Source: an uncultured Clostridia bacterium
GTDB taxonomy: Bacteria; Bacillota; Clostridia; Christensenellales; Pumilibacteraceae
Assembly: GCA_947589465.1 (NCBI GenBank)
Contig: CANQAE010000007.1
Coordinates: 1-47,219, forward strand
DNA: 47,219 nucleotides
Reading direction: 5' to 3'
Below, piece after piece: positions 7,567 through 15,481 of this stretch. Numbering within the stretch: the first letter of the stretch is position 1; every line of letters begins with the position of its first letter. Under the pieces are notes generated by a model. That model saw only the letters and a list, made by a program, of their open reading frames with translations. It was not told the DNA's origin and made no database searches. A program made the translations under genes and the position numbers.

Positions 7567-8859
7567 TTACTCCAACTCTCCTATCAATTTGTTCTTTTTG
7601 GTTTTAACTACTTTTACGTTCAAAAATTCTCCGTAGCAATTCCGTTCGGATTGGAACGATATCGTCTTGTCGCACGAGGATTTTCCGCTTGCGATTCCGT
7701 TGTTCCAACTGTCGCAAAGTACGCGATACGTTTTGCCGACGCACTTTTCGGCAAGTTCATCGCTTATTTCGAACTGTAAATCTATCAATCTTTTTATGCG
7801 GCCTTTTTTTACCGACAAGTCGATTTGATTCGGCATTTTGTCGGCGACCGTTCCGCTACGTCTTGAATAAATAAACGTGTAAATGTTGTCGAAACGAACT
7901 TTTTCGACTAGTTTTTCGGTGTCTTTATAGTCGTCTTCCGTTTCTCCCGGAAAGCCTACCATGATGTCGGTCGATATGCCGACAGACGGAATGTAACTGC
8001 GGATCATTTCTATTTTATTTAGATAATCTTCCGAAGTGTATCTTCGGTTCATGGCTTTGAGTACACGATCGCTACCAGATTGCACGGGTAAATGAATAAA
8101 ATCTGCGATTTTGTCACTGCTTGCCATCGCTTCGGCGACGTCTATTGTAAAATCTTTTGGGTGTGATGTCATGAATTTGATACGATATTCCCCGTCAAAC
8201 GTCGTCAGCGCCCTTAATAGATGAGAAAATTCGGGTGCTCCGCCCTTATATGAATTGACATTTTGACCGAGCAAAGTAATTTCTTTATAACCGTCACGAA
8301 CGAGCGAACAAACTTCCGAAACTATGTCGTCGAAATTGCGACTCCTTTCCCTACCGCGCACGTACGGAACTATGCAATAAGAACAAAAATTGTCGCACCC
8401 GTACATAATGTTGACAAAGGCTTTTATATCGCCGTCCCGACGAATGGGCGCGTCGTCCGTTTTGTCCTCTTTGTCCCATATCTCGGATATTTTTTCGTGA
8501 TTTTCGGCGGCGTCGAGGTATTCGTCCAACTTATACATATTGAACGTGCCGAAAATAATGTCGATAAACGGGCATCGTTTTTTCAACATTTCGGCATTGC
8601 CCGGCTTTTGCGGCATACAACCGCAAATGCCTACTATTACATCGGGGCGTTTTTCTTTTATTTTTTTGATCATTCCGAGGTTGCCGAGAATTCTCGTTTC
8701 GGCGGTTTCGCGTATGCAACAAGTATTGAGTAAAATTATATCCGCATCCTCATTGCTTTGCGCTCTCTCGTAACCGCGACGAAACAAAATACCCGCGAGT
8801 TTTTCGGACTCGTGAACATTCATTTGACAACCGTATGTATTTATAAAAAACTTCTTCAT
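7567..8859 (-). CDS. miaB: tRNA-2-methylthio-N6-dimethylallyladenosine synthase MiaB
   Basis: Radical SAM methylthiotransferase that converts i6A37 to ms2i6A37 in tRNA. The 430 residues include the N-terminal UPF0004 domain with cluster-binding C11, C47 and C81 (TYGCQMN, LNTCCIRETA, CGCMPQ), the radical-SAM cysteines C155, C159 and C162 in YGCDNFCSYCIVPYVRGRE, and a C-terminal TRAM domain. It is the first gene of the miaB-mutS-mutL-miaA-ynbB operon. The ATG at 8859 is 20 bases after a TATAAT. It is slightly shorter than many homologues, which carry an N-terminal extension. Confidence 0.97.
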   Translation of the reverse strand: MKKFFINTYGCQMNVHESEKLAGILFRRGYERAQSNEDADIILLNTCCIRETAETRILGNLGMIKKIKEKRPDVIVGICGCMPQKPGNAEMLKKRCPFIDIIFGTFNMYKLDEYLDAAENHEKISEIWDKEDKTDDAPIRRDGDIKAFVNIMYGCDNFCSYCIVPYVRGRERSRNFDDIVSEVCSLVRDGYKEITLLGQNVNSYKGGAPEFSHLLRALTTFDGEYRIKFMTSHPKDFTIDVAEAMASSDKIADFIHLPVQSGSDRVLKAMNRRYTSEDYLNKIEMIRSYIPSVGISTDIMVGFPGETEDDYKDTEKLVEKVRFDNIYTFIYSRRSGTVADKMPNQIDLSVKKGRIKRLIDLQFEISDELAEKCVGKTYRVLCDSWNNGIASGKSSCDKTISFQSERNCYGEFLNVKVVKTKKNKLIGELE

Positions 8860-8879
8860 AGCACTATTTGTACCTATTA

Positions 8880-8908
8880 ATTATAGCAGATATGAAAAAA
8901 AAAGTACA
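8880..8908 (-). promoter_or_regulatory. Probable promoter of the miaB operon
   Basis: A perfect -10 TATAAT (8885-8880, minus strand) lies 20 bases before the miaB ATG. The -35 region at 17 bases (TGTACT) is poor and the spacer contains a run of nine T. A run of T of this kind could act as an UP-like or bent element. Support rests mainly on the -10 and its position. Confidence 0.5.
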
Positions 8909-8956
8909 GTATTTTTTGCGCTCATAATAAATTAACCTGTAAAACATACTAACTAT

Positions 8957-10912
8957 GTGAAAAAATTTTTTAAAACGCTATCCTATATAGCCGCATTCTT
9001 ATGCATAACATTCGTTGTAAGCGTGGGGCTATTGTTGGAACCGACTATAAAGGTTTACGGATTTGCCGAACTTGACGATAACAGATTAAAAAATATACGA
9101 AACACACTCGTTATTTACGCTGACGACGGCAAAACCGAACTCAACAAAGAGATGTTCACTCCCCTTGAAAAGGTCAATGACTATACGATAGACGCATTTT
9201 TATGTGCGGAGGACAAAAGATTTTTTTCACATGAAGGCATTGATTGTTTCAGAATACTCACAGCGGCGATAAAAGATTTGAAGGACGGAGCATTTACGCA
9301 AGGCGCTTCGACGATAACACAACAACTCATAAAAAATACTCATCTGAATAGCGAAAAGACTATTTCGCGCAAGATACAGGAAGTACGGCTCAGTCGCGAT
9401 ATAGAACGAAAATACGACAAAAAGTCCATTTTGGAAATGTATTTGAACATACTTTACTTCGGCAACGGCAATTACGGCATAGGCAGTGCCGCGCACAATT
9501 ATTTCGGTAAAACGGTAAATCAATTGACGGTACGCGAAAGCGCAATGCTCGCCGCAATTATAAATAACCCCGCTCGCTATGACCCGTATAACAATCCCGA
9601 TAATCTCGCAAAACGAACCGAACTTATTTTGCGCCTCATGAAAGAAAACGGAAAACTAACAGACGAAAAATATTCCGTCGCGCTCGGCGAAAAGGTAAAA
9701 ACGATTCAAATGTCGCTGTACGACAAATACAAATTCTTTGTGATCAAGGAAGCGTGCGAAATTTTGGGATGCACAGAAGAATTCCTCTTGCACAACAATA
9801 TAAAGATATATTCGAATTGTAACATTGATTTGCAAAAAAAGATCGCCGATTATTTTGCTCCCTACGATGATCGCCTGCTTCAAGCGATAGTTGTAGACAA
9901 CAAAACGGGCAAGATTATTGCGCACGAAGCCAAATACTGCGGCGATCCTTCCGAGATAATGCGCAGTCCCGGCTCGGTGATAAAGCCGATAGTTTGTTAT
10001 GCGCCCGCGCTCGAAAAAAATATTATAGTACCGATCACCCCAATTCTCGACGAAAAAACAACATTCGAAGGCTATTCTCCGTCCAATTACAAGGATATTT
10101 ACAGCGGTTGGGTTTCCTGCGGCTATGCGCTCAAAGAATCTCTTAATATCCCCGCGGTCAAATTGCTCGGAAGCGTCGGCATAGAATACGCCGAAAATTT
10201 CGCCCGTAAAATGGGACTCGATTTCGATGACGAAGGACTTGCCCTCGCTCTCGGCGGAATGAAGTACGGAACTAATTTGAAAACTTTGGCGGAGGCTTAT
10301 TCGGTTTTCGCTTGCGGCGGACTAAAAAAGGAATGTTCGTATATCAAGTCGATCACGAAAGACGGCGCGCCTATATATGTTCAGGGCGCCGACGCAGAGC
10401 GAGTAATGAAAGAGGAAACGGCGTACTTTGTAAACGAAATGCTCAATGAATGTGCTCAATCGGGTACGGCTAAATTGTTAAAAGCCACCGATTTTACTAT
10501 CGCCGCAAAAACGGGTACGGTCGGTGACAAATGCGGAAACAGCGACGCTTATTGCATAGCATATTCGCCTAGGTTTACCGTGGGAGTTCACGTAATGGAC
10601 AATGCGAGTACGATCACAGGCGGCGGCTTGCCTACTAAAATAGCAAAAAAACTGTTTATGCGTGACATAATCAGTAATGAAATATTCAAAATGCCGTCAA
10701 CAATAGTCAAAGTAGATATCGACGCCTTACAATATCGCAATAATCAAAGGATAATCGCGGCGCGGAAAACCCTACCTCAAAAAGACAGAATTACGGCAAG
10801 TTTTACGGTCGATAATATGCCGAACGCCTATGACGAACGAAGCGATTACGAAAAAAGTCTTGACCTATTCGATATGAAGAATTTCACGATTGTCGATAGC
10901 CTCGGCAATTAA
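8957..10912 (+). CDS. Class A penicillin-binding protein (bifunctional glycosyltransferase/transpeptidase)
   Basis: Polymerises and cross-links peptidoglycan at the outer face of the membrane. The 651 residues comprise an N-terminal membrane anchor (about 7-28); a GT51 glycosyltransferase with catalytic E85 in AEDKRFFSHEG, GASTITQQLIKN and MYLNILYFGNGNYGIGSAA; and a transpeptidase with S340-V-I-K, S395-L-N and K518-T-G-T. All catalytic motifs are intact. The start is GTG, chosen because it opens directly on the MKKFFK anchor; an overlapping ATG two bases earlier is out of frame, and no good ribosome binding site is seen. It is one of only two plus-strand genes here, diverges from miaB, and overlaps thiI tail to tail by 48 bases. 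Confidence 0.95.
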   Translation: MKKFFKTLSYIAAFLCITFVVSVGLLLEPTIKVYGFAELDDNRLKNIRNTLVIYADDGKTELNKEMFTPLEKVNDYTIDAFLCAEDKRFFSHEGIDCFRILTAAIKDLKDGAFTQGASTITQQLIKNTHLNSEKTISRKIQEVRLSRDIERKYDKKSILEMYLNILYFGNGNYGIGSAAHNYFGKTVNQLTVRESAMLAAIINNPARYDPYNNPDNLAKRTELILRLMKENGKLTDEKYSVALGEKVKTIQMSLYDKYKFFVIKEACEILGCTEEFLLHNNIKIYSNCNIDLQKKIADYFAPYDDRLLQAIVVDNKTGKIIAHEAKYCGDPSEIMRSPGSVIKPIVCYAPALEKNIIVPITPILDEKTTFEGYSPSNYKDIYSGWVSCGYALKESLNIPAVKLLGSVGIEYAENFARKMGLDFDDEGLALALGGMKYGTNLKTLAEAYSVFACGGLKKECSYIKSITKDGAPIYVQGADAERVMKEETAYFVNEMLNECAQSGTAKLLKATDFTIAAKTGTVGDKCGNSDAYCIAYSPRFTVGVHVMDNASTITGGGLPTKIAKKLFMRDIISNEIFKMPSTIVKVDIDALQYRNNQRIIAARKTLPQKDRITASFTVDNMPNAYDERSDYEKSLDLFDMKNFTIVDSLGN

Positions 10913-12019
10913 ACCTGCAAAATCCCCCAGCCTTTTTTCCTCTTTTTCGGCGCGTAATAGCGTAGGTTTGGTAACGGGACTGTCCGGCAAAAAGACGGTA
11001 CAACAATCCTCGTACGGAAGCACGGACGTGTCGTAAGTCCCTATTTTCAACGCTATGTCTACTATCTCTTGCTTGTCCATTCCTATGCAAGGTCTGAAAA
11101 TCGGCATGGATTTAATTATATCGTTCGTGACGGTAATGCTTTGCAAAGTTTGACTTGCGACCTGACCAAGACTTTCGCCGTTTACGATGCAGCCGCAATC
11201 GCTCATCTGCGCGACCTTTTCGGCGATGCGCATCATAAATCGCCTTACTATCGTTATCATATAGTTTGAAGCGCAACAACGGTGTATTTCTTCCTGGATC
11301 TTAGTAAACGGAATACAATTCAAGGTTATAGGTCCCGTATACGGAACGAGAATTTTGGCAAGGTCTATTACCTTTTGTTTTGCTTTTTCGCTCGTATAAG
11401 GATAAGAATGGAAATGCACGGCGTCCAATCTGAGTCCGCGCTTCGCCATCATGTACCCTGCGACGGGGCTGTCAAGTCCGCCCGAAAGGAGCAATAGCCC
11501 TTTGCCCGAACTGCCGACGGGCATACCGCCCGAACAAGGTATTTTGTCTTTGAAAATGTACGCATAGCCGTCCTCGCGAATATCTATATTCAAAATATTT
11601 TGGGGATTAATTACGTCTACTTTGAGTTTTGGGTGGGCGGACAAAATCGCGCCGCCGACCGTGGCGCTAACTTCTGTGGACGTCATGGGGAAAGTCTTGT
11701 CGGCTCTGTTAGTTGAAACCTTAAACGTGCCGACAAAATCTGTGCCTTTTGCGATCTCGCAAATTTTGTCTATATCGGCTTCGCATTTCAACGCAACGCT
11801 TACCGAGTGTATGCCGAAAACTTTTTTCAGCCTATCGAGAATTTTTGTTTCCTCGGTATAGTCGTATACTTCGTATCGACTGCGATTGAACCTTAATTTA
11901 CAATCTATGCCGACAAGGCTTTTTTTAATGTTATCAATAAGTAAATTTTCGAAAAAACTCCTGTTCTTGCCTTTCAGATACAATTCTGCATATCTAATAA
12001 CTATGACGCTGTCATTCAT
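10865..12019 (-). CDS. thiI: tRNA 4-thiouridine synthase ThiI
   Basis: Adenylates and thiolates U8 of tRNA using sulfur from a dedicated cysteine desulfurase. The 384 residues give an N-terminal ferredoxin-like region, a THUMP domain (about 55-165), and a PP-loop ATPase with SGGLDSPVAGYMMAKRG from S179. The conserved YEDCCTVF lies near the C-terminus. The C-terminal rhodanese domain of E. coli ThiI is absent, as in Bacillus. The frame is open for 166 more codons upstream, but that part lies inside the desulfurase gene; the ATG at 12019 overlaps the desulfurase stop as ATGA and opens on MNDSVIVIRYAE, as expected for the family. The 3' end overlaps the penicillin-binding protein gene. Confidence 0.96.
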   Translation of the reverse strand: MNDSVIVIRYAELYLKGKNRSFFENLLIDNIKKSLVGIDCKLRFNRSRYEVYDYTEETKILDRLKKVFGIHSVSVALKCEADIDKICEIAKGTDFVGTFKVSTNRADKTFPMTSTEVSATVGGAILSAHPKLKVDVINPQNILNIDIREDGYAYIFKDKIPCSGGMPVGSSGKGLLLLSGGLDSPVAGYMMAKRGLRLDAVHFHSYPYTSEKAKQKVIDLAKILVPYTGPITLNCIPFTKIQEEIHRCCASNYMITIVRRFMMRIAEKVAQMSDCGCIVNGESLGQVASQTLQSITVTNDIIKSMPIFRPCIGMDKQEIVDIALKIGTYDTSVLPYEDCCTVFLPDSPVTKPTLLRAEKEEKRLGDFAGLIAEAIDNREILHIE

Positions 12020-13131
12020 CTTATATTTCCTCTCAATGTTATAATTTGCTCTTTGATTATATTTGCTGCAAAGATCGCTTGTTCGAGGTCGTTGTCTATT
12101 CCGAAACTTATTCGTATACTTCCCTCTATTTCTTTTGCGGACAAGCCGATTGCGCTCAGTACCCGATTGTTCCTCGTTTTCGACGAACAAGCCGAACCGA
12201 GCCCTATCAAAACGCCTTTGTCCGAGAGCATATGTTGCAAGACTTCGGCTTTGATTCCTTCCGCCGAAATTGACAATATCGCTCCGCCCGCGTTTCCGTT
12301 TACCTTTATTCCGAGCGGCATAAGCGTCGAAATTACCGCCGCCCGCATTTCTTTTATTTTTTCGGCGTCGTAGCGTTCTCTCGTATACTTTGCCGCCGCC
12401 GCAAAACCGACGATGCCGACAACGTTTTCGGTCCCCGAACGCAGTCCGCGCTCCTGTCCGCCGCCTGCAATCAAAGGTGCTATATGGATCCCTTTCCTCA
12501 AATACAACGCGCCGCACCCTTTAAGTCCGCCAACTTTGTGTGCGCTTATAGAGTACATATCCACGCCGAATTTTTTTAGGTTAATATCCTCTTTCGCGAA
12601 AGCCTGAACGCCGTCGCTGTGAATTATGACGCGAGGATTTATTTCCCTTATTCTGCGTGATATAATTTGGAGATCGTTTATCGCTCCCGTTTCGTTGGAT
12701 AGGTGTATTACCGAAGCAAAGCAGGTATTCTCGTCAATCTTCGAGCAAAGGTCGTCTATATTGACCGAGCCGTCTTTATTCAAAGAAACGAACCGAACGT
12801 CAAGTCCTTTGCTCTTTTGGACGAGTGCGCTCTCGTATACCGAAGCGTGTTCGCCTTTCGTGACAACGATATTGCCTTTTTTGTTTTTTACGCCTTTTTC
12901 GAAAGCCCAATTATTGCTTTCGGTCGCACAAGAAGTAAAATACAGTTCGTCACTTTCTATGCCGAGCATTGAAGCGAGTTGCGCTCTTGCTTCCTCTATC
13001 GCGTTTTTGACTTTCAACGCTTCGCCATAGAGCGCAGACGGATTGAAATACATTTTTTCGCCCATTTCGACAGCCGCCGCAAGCGCGGGCGGGCATAATT
13101 TCGAAGTTGACGCATTGTCAAGAAATATCAT
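12016..13131 (-). CDS. Cysteine desulfurase (NifS/IscS-like, ThiI partner)
   Basis: Class V aminotransferase fold; removes sulfur from cysteine as an enzyme persulfide. Of the 371 residues, the key ones are H95 (KGEHASV), the PLP lysine K199 in ISAHKVGGLKG and the persulfide cysteine C315 in GLGSACSSKTR. The ATGA junction with thiI strongly suggests it is the dedicated sulfur donor for tRNA 4-thiouridine, as with NifZ-ThiI of Bacillus; no IscU/SufU scaffold is encoded nearby. It starts directly at the end of mutS2. Confidence 0.95.
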   Translation of the reverse strand: MIFLDNASTSKLCPPALAAAVEMGEKMYFNPSALYGEALKVKNAIEEARAQLASMLGIESDELYFTSCATESNNWAFEKGVKNKKGNIVVTKGEHASVYESALVQKSKGLDVRFVSLNKDGSVNIDDLCSKIDENTCFASVIHLSNETGAINDLQIISRRIREINPRVIIHSDGVQAFAKEDINLKKFGVDMYSISAHKVGGLKGCGALYLRKGIHIAPLIAGGGQERGLRSGTENVVGIVGFAAAAKYTRERYDAEKIKEMRAAVISTLMPLGIKVNGNAGGAILSISAEGIKAEVLQHMLSDKGVLIGLGSACSSKTRNNRVLSAIGLSAKEIEGSIRISFGIDNDLEQAIFAANIIKEQIITLRGNIR

Positions 13132-15480
13132 TTATTTGACCTCCACTATTGTTACTCCGCGTTCCCCCTCGCCGTAACCGCCGTACCTATATGATTTGAC
13201 GTATGGGGAAGTTCGAAGGTACTCCTGCAAACCTTTGCCGAGCGCGCCTGTGCCTTTGCCGTGAACAATGCGAAGTATTTTGCCCGCATCTGAATTTGCG
13301 AGCGAAATAAGGTGCGGTTCGACTATTTCGATAGCCTCGCTGACGATATAGCCTATTACGTTTACTTCGGTAACTATATTGCTCGCTTCCGTTTTCAAAG
13401 GTCGGCTTGCGGGTTTCGGCTGTTGTTTTTTGCTCGGCGCCGCGATAGGCTTTGCAAGTCGATCCGCCTTGATTTTTGTCTTTATCGAGCCGAGCGAAAC
13501 GGTAACTTCGTTATTTCTGTCCAAACTGACTACCGTACCTATCGAACCGAGATCTTTAATATAGACGCTATCGCCCGCCGTGAGCGTAGACGGATCCAAC
13601 TCCTCGTAAGCCGTTTGAACGCTTTCTTCCGTCGTAAACTTCATCTCGTCGAGTTTTTTTCGTATTGTTTTTGCTTCGAAAAGCGCCCTTTCATCGCCTT
13701 GTTTGACTTTTTGTTTCAATTCTTCGAGAAGTTCGTCGGCTTTTTCGGTTTCCAAAGCGACCAATCTCTTTATTTCGAGTTTTGCCGAAAAGTTGATCTT
13801 TTCGATTTTTTCTGCAAGAACGCGCTGCTTTTCCGCAAGATCGTTTTTCATCGCTTCCAATTCGGCTTTGAGCGCCTCGGCTTCCTCTTTTTCTTTTATG
13901 GAAGTCATTTTCAGCGCTTCGGCGCTCTTTATGAGGTTTTCGAGTTTTACCTTTTCTTCGTTCATGCTTTCGGCTGCGAATTGGAGTATCACGTCGTTTA
14001 GACCTAACAATTTGGCGATATTCATGGCGTTGCTTGTACCCGGAATTCCGAGCATAAGTTGATAAGTCGGCTTGAAAGTCGTCGCATCGAATTGCATGCT
14101 TGCGTTTTGGATATTCGGCGACACGAGGGCATATTCTTTGAGTTCGCCGTAATGCGTGGTAATAACGGCTATGGCGTTACGCATTTCGATATATTTGATT
14201 ATACCGAGCGCGAGCGCAGCGCCCTCTTGCGGGTCTGTTCCGCCGCCGAGTTCGTCGAGGAGCAATAATGTATTTTGAGTTATTCCCTCGGTGATCTTTA
14301 CGAGATTGACTATGTGCGACGAAAACGTACTGAGTGATTCGGCTATGCTTTGGTCGTCGCCTATGTCGCAGAAAATATTATCGAATATAGCCAGATCCGC
14401 GCTCTTACAAGGCACGAAAAGTCCGGTGTAAGCCATAAGGCACAAAAGCCCGACTGTTTTCAAACATACCGTCTTTCCACCAGTATTCGGACCCGTTATC
14501 ATCAAAATGCGCGAATCTTTCCCCACCGAAATCGAAACGGGCACCACCGCGGATCTGTCAATTAGCGGATGTCTTGCTTCGACGAAATTGACTGTCTTGC
14601 GGTCGTTGAAATGCGGAACCGCGCCGTTTATGTCTGCGGAATACTTCATTTTGGCAAATATAACGTCGAGTTCGGTGACTGCTTTCTGCATTTTTATTAG
14701 GTTGGCACTTTCGTTAGCCACTTTCGTGCTGAGTTCACTCAATATCCTTTCGATCTCGACGCGTTCGGCTATCGTAAGGCTCTTTATTTCGTTATTTGTG
14801 TCTACTACCGAAAACGGCTCGATAAATACCGTTGCGCCGCTCGAAGAAATGTCGTGAACAAGTCCGGGCACGGACGAGCGATATTCGCTTTTTACGGGAA
14901 TGACGAATCTGTCGTTTCGTATTGTTACGAGGTTGTCCTGCATGAATTTGGAGTATTCGCTCTTGCGAAAGTAACTCGAAAGTTTTTCTTTGAGCGAATT
15001 CTTTTTGTCTGCGATCTTGCGCCTTATGTCGCGCAAAGTCGAACTTGCGTTATCGCCGATTTCGGAATCGCCGACTATGCATCTGTCGATTTCGTCTTCG
15101 AGATCGCGGATACAAAAATAACTTTCGGTGTAAGACTTTAATCTTTCTACGTCGAGAGGGGCCAAGACAGATTGAGCGATCCTTCCCGCTCGAAGCAAAA
15201 TTTTGACTTTATTGAGTTCGGCGGGCGAAAGCATCGCTTGTCTTATCGCCTTTTGTATCGCTTCCGAACAATCGTCGAATTCCTCTATCGGGTTTACCGC
15301 GTAAGTGTATTTGACTTTGTACGCTTCGCACACCTCGTCTTGCAATCTAAAAATGTCGCCTCTGTTCTCGGCGGGTAAAAGTTTTTTTATTTCTTCTTTT
15401 GTGCGCGCGGAAACGGCAAAACTCACTATTTTGCTCAATATTTTGTCGTATTCCAGTGTTTTCAGCGTTTTAGAATCCAT
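13132..15480 (-). CDS. mutS2: Endonuclease MutS2 / ribosome-rescue factor
   Basis: MutS-family ATPase lacking the mismatch-recognition domain; in Firmicutes it acts on collided ribosomes and/or suppresses recombination. The 782 residues have Walker A GPNTGGKTVCLKT (about 328-340), Walker B LLLLDELGGGTDPQEG, TTHYGELKEYA, a long charged coiled coil (about 500-620), a KOW-like segment and a C-terminal Smr domain (about 705-782) with HGKGTGALGKGL. The canonical LDLRG at the start of Smr is replaced by VNVIGY, so nuclease activity may be altered or lost. It sits one base after the U32 gene in the pheS operon. Confidence 0.95.
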   Translation of the reverse strand: MDSKTLKTLEYDKILSKIVSFAVSARTKEEIKKLLPAENRGDIFRLQDEVCEAYKVKYTYAVNPIEEFDDCSEAIQKAIRQAMLSPAELNKVKILLRAGRIAQSVLAPLDVERLKSYTESYFCIRDLEDEIDRCIVGDSEIGDNASSTLRDIRRKIADKKNSLKEKLSSYFRKSEYSKFMQDNLVTIRNDRFVIPVKSEYRSSVPGLVHDISSSGATVFIEPFSVVDTNNEIKSLTIAERVEIERILSELSTKVANESANLIKMQKAVTELDVIFAKMKYSADINGAVPHFNDRKTVNFVEARHPLIDRSAVVPVSISVGKDSRILMITGPNTGGKTVCLKTVGLLCLMAYTGLFVPCKSADLAIFDNIFCDIGDDQSIAESLSTFSSHIVNLVKITEGITQNTLLLLDELGGGTDPQEGAALALGIIKYIEMRNAIAVITTHYGELKEYALVSPNIQNASMQFDATTFKPTYQLMLGIPGTSNAMNIAKLLGLNDVILQFAAESMNEEKVKLENLIKSAEALKMTSIKEKEEAEALKAELEAMKNDLAEKQRVLAEKIEKINFSAKLEIKRLVALETEKADELLEELKQKVKQGDERALFEAKTIRKKLDEMKFTTEESVQTAYEELDPSTLTAGDSVYIKDLGSIGTVVSLDRNNEVTVSLGSIKTKIKADRLAKPIAAPSKKQQPKPASRPLKTEASNIVTEVNVIGYIVSEAIEIVEPHLISLANSDAGKILRIVHGKGTGALGKGLQEYLRTSPYVKSYRYGGYGEGERGVTIVEVK

Positions 15481-15481
15481 A

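Noticed and set aside
8948..8954. CATACTA as a sigma-G -10 for the penicillin-binding protein
   Set aside because: It ends only a few bases before the start codon, leaving no room for a leader, and the -35 is poor.
12017..12517. 166-codon N-terminal extension of thiI
   Set aside because: The extra residues are arginine-rich out-of-frame translation of the desulfurase gene; the internal ATG with ATGA overlap is the real start.
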